Shown here piece by piece: positions 34,356 through 43,436 of a stretch of 64,000 nt of DNA. Origin of the DNA: S015-6 sp964384945 (GTDB lineage Bacteria; Desulfobacterota; DSWW01); assembly GCA_964384945.1 (NCBI GenBank), contig CAYLMK010000004.1:62001-126000 (forward strand), given 5' to 3'. How positions within the stretch are numbered: the stretch's first letter is position 1; the number at the start of each line of letters is the position of its first letter. The notes beneath the pieces were generated by a model. That model did not search any database, had not been told where the DNA came from, and saw only the letters and a list, made by a program, of their open reading frames with translations. The translations under genes were made by a program, and so were the position numbers.

Positions 34356-35570
34356 TCACTCCAGGCGCTCCAGGAGCTGCTGGGCCTGCTTCCTATGTCT
34401 TGGGAATCCCTTGGCCTTTTCGAGCGCCTCGGCCGCCTGGCTCTGCTTGTTCGTCTGAAGGGCGCAGGTCCCCATCATCAAGTAGGCCCGGCCGTCTTTC
34501 GAATCCAGCCGGGCGCTTTCCTCGAAGGCATAGTAGGCCCCTTCGAAATCCTCCTCCATGTAATTCAGATCGCCCAGCAGGGACCACAGGTTCGACGTGG
34601 GCCGCTGCCGCAGGGCCTCCTTCAGCGTCTCGCGGGCCTCCTCCATCCTATGGGCCGAGAGGTAGGCGGAGGCGAGCCGTTCGTAATCCTCGGGCGACGC
34701 GCCGGACGCGAGGGCATTCTGGTAGTACACGCTGGCCAACAGGGGCACACCAATCGTTGTATACAGATCTCCCAGAAGAATGGCTTCCTCGCGGGTCAGG
34801 GGCTTCAGGTAGCCGTAGACGGTCATGGCCACGGCGGCCTTCGTGTAGTTCCGCCGATGGACCTCGAACTGGTACGAGAGCTTCCAGGTATCCGGCCGGT
34901 CCCCATACCGTTCGATCATCCGTTCGATGAGCTGCTCCGTCTTCTTCTCCTGGCCCGTGTCCAGATAAACGTTCACAAGGGCCTGAAACCACTCCTGCTC
35001 CGGGTCGCCGTGCCTGCCCGACACGAGTTCCTCCAGGATCGGAGCGGCCCTGTCCGGGCGCTTGTCCAGGATGTGCGCAACGGCGGCATAGTAGAGAAGA
35101 TCCGGGCTCTTCTCCTCCGTTCCCTCTTCGGATCGAGCGAAGCCCTCGGTCAGCGCCTCGGCAGCCAGACCGTAATGCTTCAGGTCATAGGCAACCTGCC
35201 CGAGATTCACCCAGGCAGGCCCGAAGGCAGGGTTCTTGTCTACGGAAGCGCGGTAACGGGCGAGGCTCTCTTCCTTCCGGTTGCCGAGAAACAGGGCGTT
35301 TGCGAGCGTAAACTCGACCAGGTAGCTGTCCTGTTCGGGGTGTTTTGCGGCAAAGCTCTCCAGGAGCCGTGACGCCTTCTCGTACTCCTTTCGGTCCATC
35401 AGCCGCTGCGCTTCATAAAGGGCCCTCGACGCGCCGACCGAGAGACCCTGGGCCGCGTCGTTTCCGGAGCCGTCGCCCCCGCCGGACCCCGCCTCGGCCC
35501 CTACCACTGCGGGAGCCACCAGCCCGCAGAACAGGCAAGTCAGGATGACTTGAACACGTATTCTCTTCAT
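34356..35570 (-). CDS. Secreted tetratricopeptide-repeat protein of the TonB2 operon
   Basis: The 404-residue product starts at ATG 35570 with a signal peptide (VQVILTCLFCGLVAPAVVGAEA). Repeats of about 34 residues fill the rest: SRALYEAQRLMDRKEYEKAS, VEFTLANALFLGNRKEESLA, AWVNLGQVAYDLKHYGLAAE and others to the end LEKAKGFPRHRKQAQQLLE. TPR proteins are frequent last members of DUF3450-TtpC-ExbB-ExbD-TonB loci and may scaffold receptor or periplasmic interactions. A 210-base spacer with an inverted repeat separates it from tonB, unlike the tight packing of the rest. Confidence 0.85.
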   Translation of the reverse strand: MKRIRVQVILTCLFCGLVAPAVVGAEAGSGGGDGSGNDAAQGLSVGASRALYEAQRLMDRKEYEKASRLLESFAAKHPEQDSYLVEFTLANALFLGNRKEESLARYRASVDKNPAFGPAWVNLGQVAYDLKHYGLAAEALTEGFARSEEGTEEKSPDLLYYAAVAHILDKRPDRAAPILEELVSGRHGDPEQEWFQALVNVYLDTGQEKKTEQLIERMIERYGDRPDTWKLSYQFEVHRRNYTKAAVAMTVYGYLKPLTREEAILLGDLYTTIGVPLLASVYYQNALASGASPEDYERLASAYLSAHRMEEARETLKEALRQRPTSNLWSLLGDLNYMEEDFEGAYYAFEESARLDSKDGRAYLMMGTCALQTNKQSQAAEALEKAKGFPRHRKQAQQLLERLE

Positions 35571-35584
35571 ACTCCCCACTTCGC

Positions 35585-35725
35585 AACGGGGACAGCCACT
35601 CCACAAAACAGCAGTGGCGCTTCCTTCCTTCTCACCCGTTTCACAGGTAAGGATTTGATCTTACTTCTTTCTTTACGTCCCCAACTCTCAGGTATTCTCC
35701 CCGCTTTGTAGTGGCTGTCCCCGTT
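35585..35725. repeat. Inverted repeat in the tonB-TPR spacer
   Basis: AACGGGGACAGCCACT (35585-35600) and AGTGGCTGTCCCCGTT (35710-35725) are perfect 16-base inverted copies around a 109-base interior. CCACAAAAC also flanks each arm, on opposite sides. No transposase is inside. This looks like a MITE or REP-like element, possibly mobilised by a REP-associated tyrosine transposase, inserted in an otherwise compact operon. Confidence 0.75.
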
Positions 35726-35780
35726 TTGTGGTCGAGACTGCTTGGGGTCATGCGGCGCGGCATCATCCCTTACGGACCCC

Positions 35781-36413
35781 CTATTTCAGTTCGAAACGGA
35801 TCGAGGTCACCACCCAGCTCGACACCGGCTCTCCCTGGAACTTGCCGGGCATGAACTTCCACGACGGAAGCGTCTGCAGGACACTGTCTTCGAAGACGCC
35901 CTTCGGCGATGCATCCAGGATCGACACGCGGCTGACGGCCCCATCCTCGTCCACCAGGAATTTGATCTTCACGTACCCCTCGATCTCCATTCGCTTGGCC
36001 TTCATCGGGTAGAGAGGAGGCATCTTCACAACCGGCCTCGGCGGCTCATCCAGCTCTCCCGCCTCGAAGAACCTCTTGAGAGCCACCTGCGGGCCTCCCA
36101 GGATCTTCGGATTCAAGTCGATCGGGAAAGGAACCGGCTCCATCTCGACGGGCCTGATTTCAGGCCGGAAGAGGTCGGGTGCGATAAACTCCTTGATTTC
36201 CTGCGGTTCCTGTCGTTCCGGAGGAGGCGGTTCCTCCTCCACGGGCGGCTCCTCCTGCCGAACACGCACGATGTTGACGGCCACAGGGTCGGTCATGTCG
36301 GGAAAGGAAGAGTCCTTCTGCGTCAGCAAAGGCAGAAGGAAGAACAGAAGCCCGTTGACGAGAAAGGCAAAAACGAAAGCGGGTAGCACCCAGAGGCGAA
36401 ACTTGTCACTCAT
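35781..36413 (-). CDS. tonB: TonB-family energy transducer
   Basis: The 210-residue protein has a short cytoplasmic N-terminus and one membrane helix (residues 9-29). A Pro/Glu-rich linker follows (EEPPVEEEPPPPERQEPQE). The C-terminal TonB domain runs from PLYPMKAKRMEIEGYVKIKF to SWKFMPGKFQGEPVSSWV. It spans the periplasm and transmits the proton-motive-force signal of ExbB/ExbD to outer-membrane receptors, for which the BtuB-like protein at 54919-56940 is the only visible candidate. Its start overlaps the exbD stop by eight bases. Confidence 0.92.
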   Translation of the reverse strand: MSDKFRLWVLPAFVFAFLVNGLLFFLLPLLTQKDSSFPDMTDPVAVNIVRVRQEEPPVEEEPPPPERQEPQEIKEFIAPDLFRPEIRPVEMEPVPFPIDLNPKILGGPQVALKRFFEAGELDEPPRPVVKMPPLYPMKAKRMEIEGYVKIKFLVDEDGAVSRVSILDASPKGVFEDSVLQTLPSWKFMPGKFQGEPVSSWVVTSIRFELK

Positions 36414-36828
36414 CTCCTTTTGCCTTTGAAGCGGCCAGGCTCACGTTCTTTGTTCCTGCGAGGCGGCACTGATCCATCACCTGGACCACGACCCCTGTCT
36501 GGCTCTTCCTGTCCGCCACGACGACCACCGAGCTTTCCGGGTTCTCCGCAAGCACCCGCGCCATGTGGGCCCGGACACTGCGCACGTCGATGCGCTTCCG
36601 GTCCAGATAGACGCTTCCGTCTTCGGCGATCCCGATCAGCACGTTTCCCTTCTCTTTCATCTCCGCCGTGGCGGCCGTCGGACGCTCCACGTCGATGCCG
36701 CTCTCCTTGACGAAGCTGGTGGTCACTACAAAGAAGATGAGCAGAAGAAAAACCATGTCGATCAGAGGGCCCATGTTGATGTCCACGCCCCTGAGCCCAC
36801 CCCGGAGGCTGCGACGCACATTGATCAT
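36406..36828 (-). CDS. exbD: ExbD/TolR-family biopolymer transport protein
   Basis: The 140-residue protein has a short N-terminus, one helix (GPLIDMVFLLLIFFVVTTSF) with the key proton-carrying Asp in LIDMVF, and a periplasmic domain with GIDVERP, VVVVADRKSQ and VVVQVMDQCRLAG. It forms the proton channel with ExbB. The start at 36828 (MINVRRSLRG) has GGGGAG seven bases upstream; a longer frame is rejected. Stop overlaps tonB by eight bases. Confidence 0.92.
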   Translation of the reverse strand: MINVRRSLRGGLRGVDINMGPLIDMVFLLLIFFVVTTSFVKESGIDVERPTAATAEMKEKGNVLIGIAEDGSVYLDRKRIDVRSVRAHMARVLAENPESSVVVVADRKSQTGVVVQVMDQCRLAGTKNVSLAASKAKGDE

Positions 36829-36880
36829 CGATGAACTCCCCAGCCGGTCCGACCCGTGAGACGATGATTCGGAAGGAGTC

Positions 36881-37471
36881 CTATACGTGTCGCATGAGCA
36901 CGGTCGTGATCTCCTCCAACCGCATCTCCAGGCGGGCGGCATGTCGGTAGAGATACCCGCTCAGGAAGAGACCTGGGATCGCCACCAGAAGACCGCTCTG
37001 TGTCGTAATCAACGCGACCGAAATCCCGCTGGCCAGGCCTTTCACATTCCCCGTTCCGAACACGGCGATCACCTGGAAGGTATCGACCATGCCGATCACG
37101 GTTCCCAGAAGGCCGAGCAGGGGCGCCACCGAGGCCAGAACCGCGATGCCGGCCAGGTGACGGGTCAGGAGGGGCCGCAGCTTCAAGGCACATTGATAGA
37201 GGATCCTCTTGTCCAGCCCCGGCTGCCCGGTCCTTTCCCGAACAAAGGCCGCTACCAGCCGTTCCCGCAGGCCCCTGCCTTCGCCTGCCGTTCCCTTCTC
37301 TTCCAGCATCGCGATCGCATCCCGGATACGGATGTCCCTTCGCGTCAGGCCGTGGAAGAAGTGCAGACGCTCCCCGATCAGCATCCACATCACCAGCGAA
37401 CAGGCGATCAGCGGGGCCATCACCCAGCCCCCCTGCAGCAGATACTCAGTCGCCCTGTAGAGAGCTTCCAT
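36881..37471 (-). CDS. exbB: ExbB-type MotA/TolQ/ExbB proton channel protein
   Basis: The 196-residue protein has three membrane helices, with LLQGGWVMAPLIACSLVMW at the N-terminus and the signature LASVAPLLGLLGTVIGMVDTF near 107-127. It forms the channel with ExbD that powers TonB. Its start lies within the last 26 bases of the ttpC-like gene. It is shorter than E. coli ExbB (244), as in TonB2 systems of Vibrio. Confidence 0.92.
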   Translation of the reverse strand: MEALYRATEYLLQGGWVMAPLIACSLVMWMLIGERLHFFHGLTRRDIRIRDAIAMLEEKGTAGEGRGLRERLVAAFVRERTGQPGLDKRILYQCALKLRPLLTRHLAGIAVLASVAPLLGLLGTVIGMVDTFQVIAVFGTGNVKGLASGISVALITTQSGLLVAIPGLFLSGYLYRHAARLEMRLEEITTVLMRHV

Positions 37472-38864
37472 TCAAGCGCCGGTCTTTCTGAATGATGTTG
37501 GTGAGGGCCACGGCCTTCTCTTCCATGTCTCCCACGAGGTGGTCCACGCGCCGCGTGAGAAACGTGTGAACGAGCATGATCGGGATCGCCACCGCAAGCC
37601 CCAGCTCCGTCGTGAGCAGGGCTTCGGAGATGCCGCCGGACATCATCCGCGGATCGCCCGTCCCGTAGAGGGTGATCACCCGGAACGTATCGATCATGCC
37701 CGTGACGGTCCCGAGAAGGCCGAGCAGGGGTGCGACGGCCCCGAAGACGGCGAGTACGGAAAGGAACCGCTCGAGCCGCGGCACCTCCCTCAGGATGGCC
37801 TCCTGCAGGATGTTCTCGAGCGTCTCGCGGTCCTCGTGCCGGCCGGAGAGGCCTGCCGCCAGCACGTTCAAGACAGGCCAATCCTTCCTCTCGTGCCCCT
37901 CCACAAGCGCCTCGCACGCCTTCCAGTCTCCCCGAGAAGCCAGCCGATTCATCTCGTCCATGATTCGATCCGTGTTCCCATGGACCCTGCGCAAGTAGGC
38001 GATCCGTTCGAGAACCAGGAGGAGCGCGAGCACGGCGATGGCCAGAATGGGCCACATGATCGGCCCGCCGCTCCGGAACTGTTCCCAAAGGCTCGGTTTG
38101 TGCGTGATTTGCCGGAGGGCGCCGCCCCCGGAAAGGTCGATGTAGACACTGTCCTGCCGGCCCTCGAGGTATGCGCGAAGGTTCCGGCGCACCCACCAGG
38201 AGGGCAGGGCGGGCAGGGCATAGAACCGGCATGCCTCCTCAGAATAACGAAGGAAACCGACCTCCGATCCGCTGTCGTAGACGGTCGTGAATTTGCCCAG
38301 GGTGAGGATCCTTCCTGACCGGTCCCCGCCTGTGCGGTCGACATAGGTCCCTTCCCTGAGCGATACCTCCCCGGTCCCCTCGATTTCCTCAAAGTAAAGT
38401 TCACTCAGCCGGCGCAAGTCCTCCAGGCCGGGGAAGTGCATCTTCTCCAGGAGGGGCCGGATCGTCTCCAGACGCTCAGGACTCCAGGCTGTAAACGGGG
38501 AGTTTCTCAGGATCGTATCGAGGTCCCTTGCCGAGGTCCTCACCGTTCCCACCAGCTCCCGGAACGCAAGCTCCCTGTCGGACCACACCCGGGAAAGACC
38601 TTCTTCCTCACGCCTCAGTTCCTCGAACCGGCCCTGGAGACCGGAGAGGTCCGCTTCCAATTCCCTCTGCCGGGCCTCCATGCGGTTCACCTCGGCCGAC
38701 AGGGCCTTGCGGTCCTCGAGGATTCTCGCCTCGGCCTCCCGGGCCGCCTCCACCGCCGCCTTGCGGTCCGCCTCGGCCTTCTGGGACGCAGCTCGCATGT
38801 CCTCGGACTGCGCCCCCGAGGCCGCGCCCAGAAACAGAAGAAGGAAAAAGGCCGTCCGCCTCAC
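37446..38864 (-). CDS. TtpC-like MotA/TolQ/ExbB protein with N-terminal coiled coil
   Basis: The 472-residue protein has a signal peptide and then a long periplasmic coiled coil (residues 22-95, ending RRE). A middle domain follows. The C-terminal three-helix ExbB-like channel starts with GGPIMWPILAIAVLALLLV (about 269) and has FGAVAPLLGLLGTVTGMIDTF (about 377-397). This is the layout of TtpC in Vibrio TonB2 systems, where it is needed for transfer through the outer membrane. The start is GTG at 38864, overlapping the DUF3450 stop as GTGA. Confidence 0.88.
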   Translation of the reverse strand: MRRTAFFLLLFLGAASGAQSEDMRAASQKAEADRKAAVEAAREAEARILEDRKALSAEVNRMEARQRELEADLSGLQGRFEELRREEEGLSRVWSDRELAFRELVGTVRTSARDLDTILRNSPFTAWSPERLETIRPLLEKMHFPGLEDLRRLSELYFEEIEGTGEVSLREGTYVDRTGGDRSGRILTLGKFTTVYDSGSEVGFLRYSEEACRFYALPALPSWWVRRNLRAYLEGRQDSVYIDLSGGGALRQITHKPSLWEQFRSGGPIMWPILAIAVLALLLVLERIAYLRRVHGNTDRIMDEMNRLASRGDWKACEALVEGHERKDWPVLNVLAAGLSGRHEDRETLENILQEAILREVPRLERFLSVLAVFGAVAPLLGLLGTVTGMIDTFRVITLYGTGDPRMMSGGISEALLTTELGLAVAIPIMLVHTFLTRRVDHLVGDMEEKAVALTNIIQKDRRLNGSSLQGD

Positions 38865-39619
38865 GGGTTGATTCTCCCCACAGGCAGCCGTATGAGTTCA
38901 ACGGGCCTGCGTTTCTCGGCCATCTCCACCGCCGCCGCGATGCTTCGCGCGTGCCCCGCGGGAAGCTCCACCCAGCGGTTCGCGGACCTGTCGTACTCCC
39001 CGACCCTTGCGCCGTCCGGCGTCTGCCAGAAGACAGAGAGCCTGCCCAGGCGGAAGACGCGGACAAAAATCGTCTCGCCGGCCACCTCGATGCTCTGCTC
39101 GTACACCTCCAGGGTGTCCCCGTATTCGCACTCCACAAGGAGCGCCTCGAGCAGGTGACGAAGCTTTTCTGCGCCGGTGATATCCGCCCGGGCAAGGGTT
39201 TCCTCCAGAAAGGCCAGCCGACCGGCCCGCTCCTCGGCAAGAAAGGGCAGGTCGGCTCCAACCCAGCCCTTCAGGCGGTTCATGATCCCTTCCAGGATCT
39301 CGTTGAGGTTGGCATCCAGACGCTCCGATTCCTCGATCCGGCGCTTCATCTCTTGGGCCCGTTTCTGCAGGACATCGACCTTTCTGGACCATAGCTCCTT
39401 CTGCTTCTCGAGCGATGCGGTCTGGGCCTTTGCGGCACGGTACCGGGCCTGAAGCTCCGCCTCCTCCAGGGCCCAGCGGTCCTCCTTTTGCTGGGTTTCC
39501 CGGCGGATTTCCACCGTTCCGTGGACCGTATTCCTTATGTTCTCCGCAGAAGGTTCTCCCCATGCGGAGCCCGCTGCGCACAATACGGCAAGAGAGAAGA
39601 GCATGACCTTTCTTATCAA
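38861..39619 (-). CDS. DUF3450 periplasmic coiled-coil protein
   Basis: The 252-residue product has a signal peptide (VMLFSLAVLCAAGSAWG). A coiled coil (residues 30-110, with QQKEDRWALEEAELQARYRA) and a globular end with VGADLPFLAEERAGRL and FRLGRLSVFWQTPDG follow. This matches DUF3450, almost always the first gene of TtpC-type TonB loci. The start is TTG at 39619 because GAGGAGA sits eight bases upstream; ATG 39604 would cut the signal. Function unknown but tied to TonB2. Confidence 0.85.
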   Translation of the reverse strand: MIRKVMLFSLAVLCAAGSAWGEPSAENIRNTVHGTVEIRRETQQKEDRWALEEAELQARYRAAKAQTASLEKQKELWSRKVDVLQKRAQEMKRRIEESERLDANLNEILEGIMNRLKGWVGADLPFLAEERAGRLAFLEETLARADITGAEKLRHLLEALLVECEYGDTLEVYEQSIEVAGETIFVRVFRLGRLSVFWQTPDGARVGEYDRSANRWVELPAGHARSIAAAVEMAEKRRPVELIRLPVGRINP

Positions 39620-39920
39620 CCGATGATCTCCTCAGGAGTTCGCCAGAAGAAGGCTTCGAGGTAGAATCCAAAGGAACGGAGCATCCCTGCGGCGCGACCC
39701 AGGAATTCGTGCCACCTATTCATTCTGAGTAACACCGAAGCGCGCCCCTGTCAAACCGCTTCGCTTCCTGTCTCCGCCGATCCGTTCAAAACAGGGTCAG
39801 GCGCAGCGGAACTCCCGTCGTCGTGGATCGCGTGGCGACCTCGGGGTTTGCTTGAATTGCTGCGCACTTTGCCCCGGCAACGGATCCGCCGGGCAGGAGG
39901 ATTTCGTGCAGGAGGATTGT
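39620..39920. other. Gap upstream of the TonB2 operon
   Basis: No gene is visible in about 300 bases. A minus-strand TTGACA (39754-39749) with a TACTCA-like -10 17 bases on may be the promoter of the TonB2 operon. The -10 is weak. No Fur-type palindrome was recognised. Confidence 0.5.
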
Positions 39921-40205
39921 CTACTCGACAAAGATCTTCCGGACCATGCCGCGACCCAGCATCAGCCGGCTTCCCTTGGCCTCCACGATGAAAGGCCCTT
40001 GAAACCGGCTGCTGACTACTTCCATCTCCACCCCGGGCACCAGGCCCATGGAGGCCAGCCGCGCCTGCAGGCCGCGCCCCCCGCCGACCGTCACCAGCCG
40101 CACGCGCCTTCCGGGGTGCACCATCGCAAGAGGCACCATCGCTCTCCGATCCTCCTTCCAGGATGCCGTACACCTCTCCAGCCGGGCACTTTGACTTTGC
40201 TTCAT
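39921..40205 (-). CDS. FeoA-domain protein
   Basis: The 94-residue frame carries a FeoA SH3-like domain from residue 23: MVPLAMVHPGRRVRLV, LQARLASMGLVPGVEMEV and LGRGMVRKIFVE. An internal ATG at 40139 has AAGGAGG 11 bases upstream and GGAG four bases upstream and could be the true start; the start is therefore uncertain. FeoA proteins aid FeoB ferrous-iron transport. It follows the dtxR-feoA fusion on the same strand by 35 bases, so iron controls both. Confidence 0.82.
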   Translation of the reverse strand: MKQSQSARLERCTASWKEDRRAMVPLAMVHPGRRVRLVTVGGGRGLQARLASMGLVPGVEMEVVSSRFQGPFIVEAKGSRLMLGRGMVRKIFVE

Positions 40206-40240
40206 CCCGCTCCCATCGGCCGGAAGACTCTCCGGAGGGA

Positions 40241-40996
40241 CTAGTCGACTTCAACGGTGATCCCGTCGGCCTCTTCCCTGCGAAGCGAGAGGTGATGGCC
40301 CTTGATCTTCACCTCCACCGGCTCGCCCGGCTCGGAGACCCGTTCGACCTCGATCATGGTTCCGGGTTCCACGCCCATGTCCACGATTCGTTTGTTGGTC
40401 GACCCGCGGCCCCTGATTCTTACGATCTTCGCCTTCTGTCCCGGCCTGACGTCCATCAAAGCAATCCCTTTCGCGCCCTCGGCCGACGACCGCCTTTTCC
40501 GCCTCAATTCCTCCAGGCAGCGGGACAGACACGTCTCGCAGCCCTCCAGTCTCTGACCGTGATGGCAGTATTGGCCGAACTCCCGGATCCATCGGCTCCC
40601 GGCACGCGGACAGGATTCGAGGAAGTCGATGTACTGGACCAGGCGCTCCAGGATGTTCCTCGGCACCGCATGCTCCATCCTGCAGGCCCCTTCCTCGGCC
40701 TCGCGTTCATCCACGGAAAGGACCTTTACGAAGAAATCGCGAAGCACCTCGTGCCTTCGACTCACGTCCCTGGCTGCCTGCGTTCCGTTCACCGTGAGCG
40801 TGATGACATCGTAGGGCGCGTAATTGACCAGACCCCGTTCGGCCAGGGCCCGGAGCGCCCCCGTGACGGAAGAACTGTTCACCTTCAAGCGTTTGGAGAT
40901 ATCCTTGGCCCTTGCGGCGCCCTTCTCGGAGGCGATATGGAAGATCGCCTCCAGGTAATCCTCCAGACTGGCGGTCAGGGACTTGGGCGAGGCCAT
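40241..40996 (-). CDS. DtxR/MntR-family metal-dependent repressor with FeoA domain
   Basis: The 251-residue protein has an N-terminal winged helix (residues 8-65, LEDYLEAIFHIASEKGAARA and VNSSSVTGALRALAERGL), a dimerisation/metal domain with H-rich CRMEHAVP, and a C-terminal FeoA/SH3-like domain (about 178-251). A Cys-rich insert (ESCPRAGS, QYCHHGQRLEGCETCLSRC) in the middle is unusual and may hold metal. Family members bind Fe(II) or Mn(II) and repress iron uptake genes. A clear promoter lies at 41067-41039, with a TAAAATTTTA palindrome over the -10. Confidence 0.9.
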   Translation of the reverse strand: MASPKSLTASLEDYLEAIFHIASEKGAARAKDISKRLKVNSSSVTGALRALAERGLVNYAPYDVITLTVNGTQAARDVSRRHEVLRDFFVKVLSVDEREAEEGACRMEHAVPRNILERLVQYIDFLESCPRAGSRWIREFGQYCHHGQRLEGCETCLSRCLEELRRKRRSSAEGAKGIALMDVRPGQKAKIVRIRGRGSTNKRIVDMGVEPGTMIEVERVSEPGEPVEVKIKGHHLSLRREEADGITVEVD

Positions 40997-41038
40997 CCGC
41001 TCACCTCGGGCGTTTGAATATTTCTCGGCACACCTAAA

Positions 41039-41067
41039 ATTTTACGCGGGTCCTATTTTCTTGTCAA
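41039..41067 (-). promoter_or_regulatory. Promoter of the dtxR-feoA operon
   Basis: On the minus strand, TTGACA (41067-41062), a 17-base spacer and TAAAAT (41044-41039), 43 bases before the start at 40996. The palindrome TAAAATTTTA (41035-41044) covers the -10 and could be an autoregulatory operator. Confidence 0.75.
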
Positions 41068-41207
41068 TTCCGCCGTGCCCTGCCTGGTTTGAGAAGACAA
41101 GGGCAGGGAAGCGGGCAGGACACAAGGGCGGACAGCGGGGGCGAGGCCGTGCCCCGACCCCCGCCGCAGAAAGGGGCAAGAGAGCCTTCGGCTCTTCTCT
41201 CGGGCTC

Positions 41208-43292
41208 TCAGAGGAGCCACAACAGGAATTTCGCCCCACCTACGAAGGGCAGCAGCAGCACGCGCACCAGGGCCTTGATCCACTCGGATCGGGCGACGCC
41301 ATGAGCCAGCGCAGGACCATGGGCATAGTAGAAGTCGACAAAGGCCCGCCCGGGCGCACTCTTGAGCAGGATCTTGTCCCGGAAGTCTCTCAGCAGGGTA
41401 ACTTTCCCCTCAAACGGGGACCCGTAAGCGGCCGTGGCCACGAAGCATTCCACCTCCGTGATCCTTCCCGTCGGGCCCGAGTAAAGGGCGGGAACCTCGG
41501 GAGCGCCGTCATCGTCTGCATCGTCGAACTCACCGAAATACTCTACAAGCCCCTGCCATTCCTGGAGTTCCTGGATTCCCGGAGTGAGCGGGTCGGTGTC
41601 TACGCGCGCGTCGGCCAGGTTCTCCACAGGGACCCCGTAAGCATCCTTGGGCACGATCTTGAAGAGGTTGCCGATGCCCGGGATTCCGAGGAGGCCGTCG
41701 ATGAGACCGGGAATGCCGTCGATGAACTGGGCCACATAGAAGTTGATCGCGACCTTGTAGAGCCTCGTCTTGTTGATGGCCGTGTACCCGCCGACTTCAT
41801 CGCCGACCTCGAGCTTGGTCACGCTGGCCAGGGGGATCCCGCCGGGCATATATTCGTAGCGCAGCCCGCTCACGTTCAGCCAGTAGTCGCCCCCCATCAT
41901 GGGATAGGCGATCACGATCAGCTCCAGGGCCTTCTTGATCTCCGCCCCGGTCAGGTAGAAGCTGAGCATCGGGTAGCCGATCGCCCCCTGGAGCCCGAAG
42001 CCGAGGGGCACGGCGGCAAAGGCGTCTGAAAAGCCAATATTCCTGTTGAAAGGAGGCCCCAGCGTTCCCCTCAGGATGTTGTCCCGGATGACGCCGTTCG
42101 ACTCGATGGCGATGTCCGTGGCCGGTGTATCGTATTGATCCACCATCCATCGCATCGCGTCGGTGATCAGGTTGCCGAGGTTGCTTTCCTCGCCGTCCGT
42201 AGCGACCAGATCAAACTGCGTCTCGGCAATCACCTGATCGAAGGTATAATCGTAGCCCTCCGAGGCCATCTGGGCATTCACCAGCGCCTCGAGGTTTCCT
42301 ACAAGCATGTCCAAGTCGGCATCCGCGGAGATGCATCCGCCCCCGCCTCCCTCCGGCTCGATGCAGTCATCAATCGGAACGAGGCTGTAGGCGTGGGTTC
42401 CTGCGGTCAGGTCCAGATCGAGGATCCCGAGGTAGCGCGTGTAGGCGCCTGCCTGGACAATGAGCGTGTCCCCCACGGTGATGGGACCTGCGTCGGTCTT
42501 CTCATGCGTGTGGCCGCTGATGATCACGTCGATGCCCGGCACGGCCGCGGCAAGGGCCGAATCCTCGTCCAGACCGGAGTGGGACAGGCAAATGATCAGA
42601 TCGGCCCCTTCGCTCTGCAGGGCCGAGACCGCAGCTTCGGCGGCCACCACCTGATCCCCGAAGACGACCGGCGCGGCCAGGGGGGCCACGTCCGCGGCCC
42701 GTTCGCCCACGAGCCCGAAGAAGCCGACCTTGACGCCGTTGACGGTCTTCACGAAGGTGTCCCGAACCACGCCCGCATCGTAGAGGGCCTTCAGGGCGTC
42801 GTCGCCGGGATCGTCCGGATCGAAGTTGAGGTTCGAGGCGACGACGGGAAGATCCAGGGAAAGGGAGGAGATGTTGGAAAGGATCTGCGCCGTTCCGGCC
42901 GAGGTCCAGTCGAATTCGTGGTTCCCCAGCGTGAGCACGTCATAGCCCATCGCATTCATGACCGTAAGTTCGGCCGCCCCCCGTAGAAAGACGAAGGCGG
43001 AGCCCATCATGAAATCCCCGCCGTCCAGGAGGAGGGTATTGCCGGCACCTCGGTTCGTCCGAACTTCGTCGATCTTGCCCTTCAGCCGTGCCATCCCCCC
43101 GAGGGTGCCGTCGTCCCCTGTATTCAGGGGCGTGTACTCCCCGTTGGGGCCATACCCCAGGAGATGGGAATGCATGTCGTTCGTGTGCAGGATGGTGATC
43201 TGCTGTGCCACGGCGGCGGCCGGTAGGCCGAGCAGCAGGGCGGCTGCGGCCAGCAGGGGAAAGATTCTGCCTGGGGATGCGATTCCTTTCAT
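41208..43292 (-). CDS. 5'-nucleotidase/metallophosphatase with CFI-box C-terminus
   Basis: The 694-residue product starts at ATG 43292 (AAAGGAGA six bases upstream) with a signal peptide ending AAAVAQ. Metallophosphatase motifs follow: ILHTNDMHSHL, LLDGGDFMMG, LTLGNHEFDW, CLSHSGLDED and SGHTHEK. A nucleotide-recognition domain comes next. The C-terminal CFVATAAYGSPFEGKV starts a CFI-box-CTERM module with the typical LRDFRDKILLKSAPGRAFV and YYAHGPALA, ending in a hydrophobic helix, so it may be surface-attached. UshA-type enzymes hydrolyse extracellular nucleotides. A GCC-TTC-GGC hairpin (41181-41195) past its stop is a weak terminator candidate. Confidence 0.9.
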   Translation of the reverse strand: MKGIASPGRIFPLLAAAALLLGLPAAAVAQQITILHTNDMHSHLLGYGPNGEYTPLNTGDDGTLGGMARLKGKIDEVRTNRGAGNTLLLDGGDFMMGSAFVFLRGAAELTVMNAMGYDVLTLGNHEFDWTSAGTAQILSNISSLSLDLPVVASNLNFDPDDPGDDALKALYDAGVVRDTFVKTVNGVKVGFFGLVGERAADVAPLAAPVVFGDQVVAAEAAVSALQSEGADLIICLSHSGLDEDSALAAAVPGIDVIISGHTHEKTDAGPITVGDTLIVQAGAYTRYLGILDLDLTAGTHAYSLVPIDDCIEPEGGGGGCISADADLDMLVGNLEALVNAQMASEGYDYTFDQVIAETQFDLVATDGEESNLGNLITDAMRWMVDQYDTPATDIAIESNGVIRDNILRGTLGPPFNRNIGFSDAFAAVPLGFGLQGAIGYPMLSFYLTGAEIKKALELIVIAYPMMGGDYWLNVSGLRYEYMPGGIPLASVTKLEVGDEVGGYTAINKTRLYKVAINFYVAQFIDGIPGLIDGLLGIPGIGNLFKIVPKDAYGVPVENLADARVDTDPLTPGIQELQEWQGLVEYFGEFDDADDDGAPEVPALYSGPTGRITEVECFVATAAYGSPFEGKVTLLRDFRDKILLKSAPGRAFVDFYYAHGPALAHGVARSEWIKALVRVLLLPFVGGAKFLLWLL

Positions 43293-43436
43293 GGCAGGTC
43301 TCCTTTTCTTGGGCGGTTTCCGGTCATGGGCCCGGGCCAAACAAGGGGCCTTCTATGTTATGCCATTTTATTCTATTAAACTAAGATAAACGATCGGCAA
43401 AGGATTTGTAAAGGAGATTCCGACAAGGAAGGGGTG

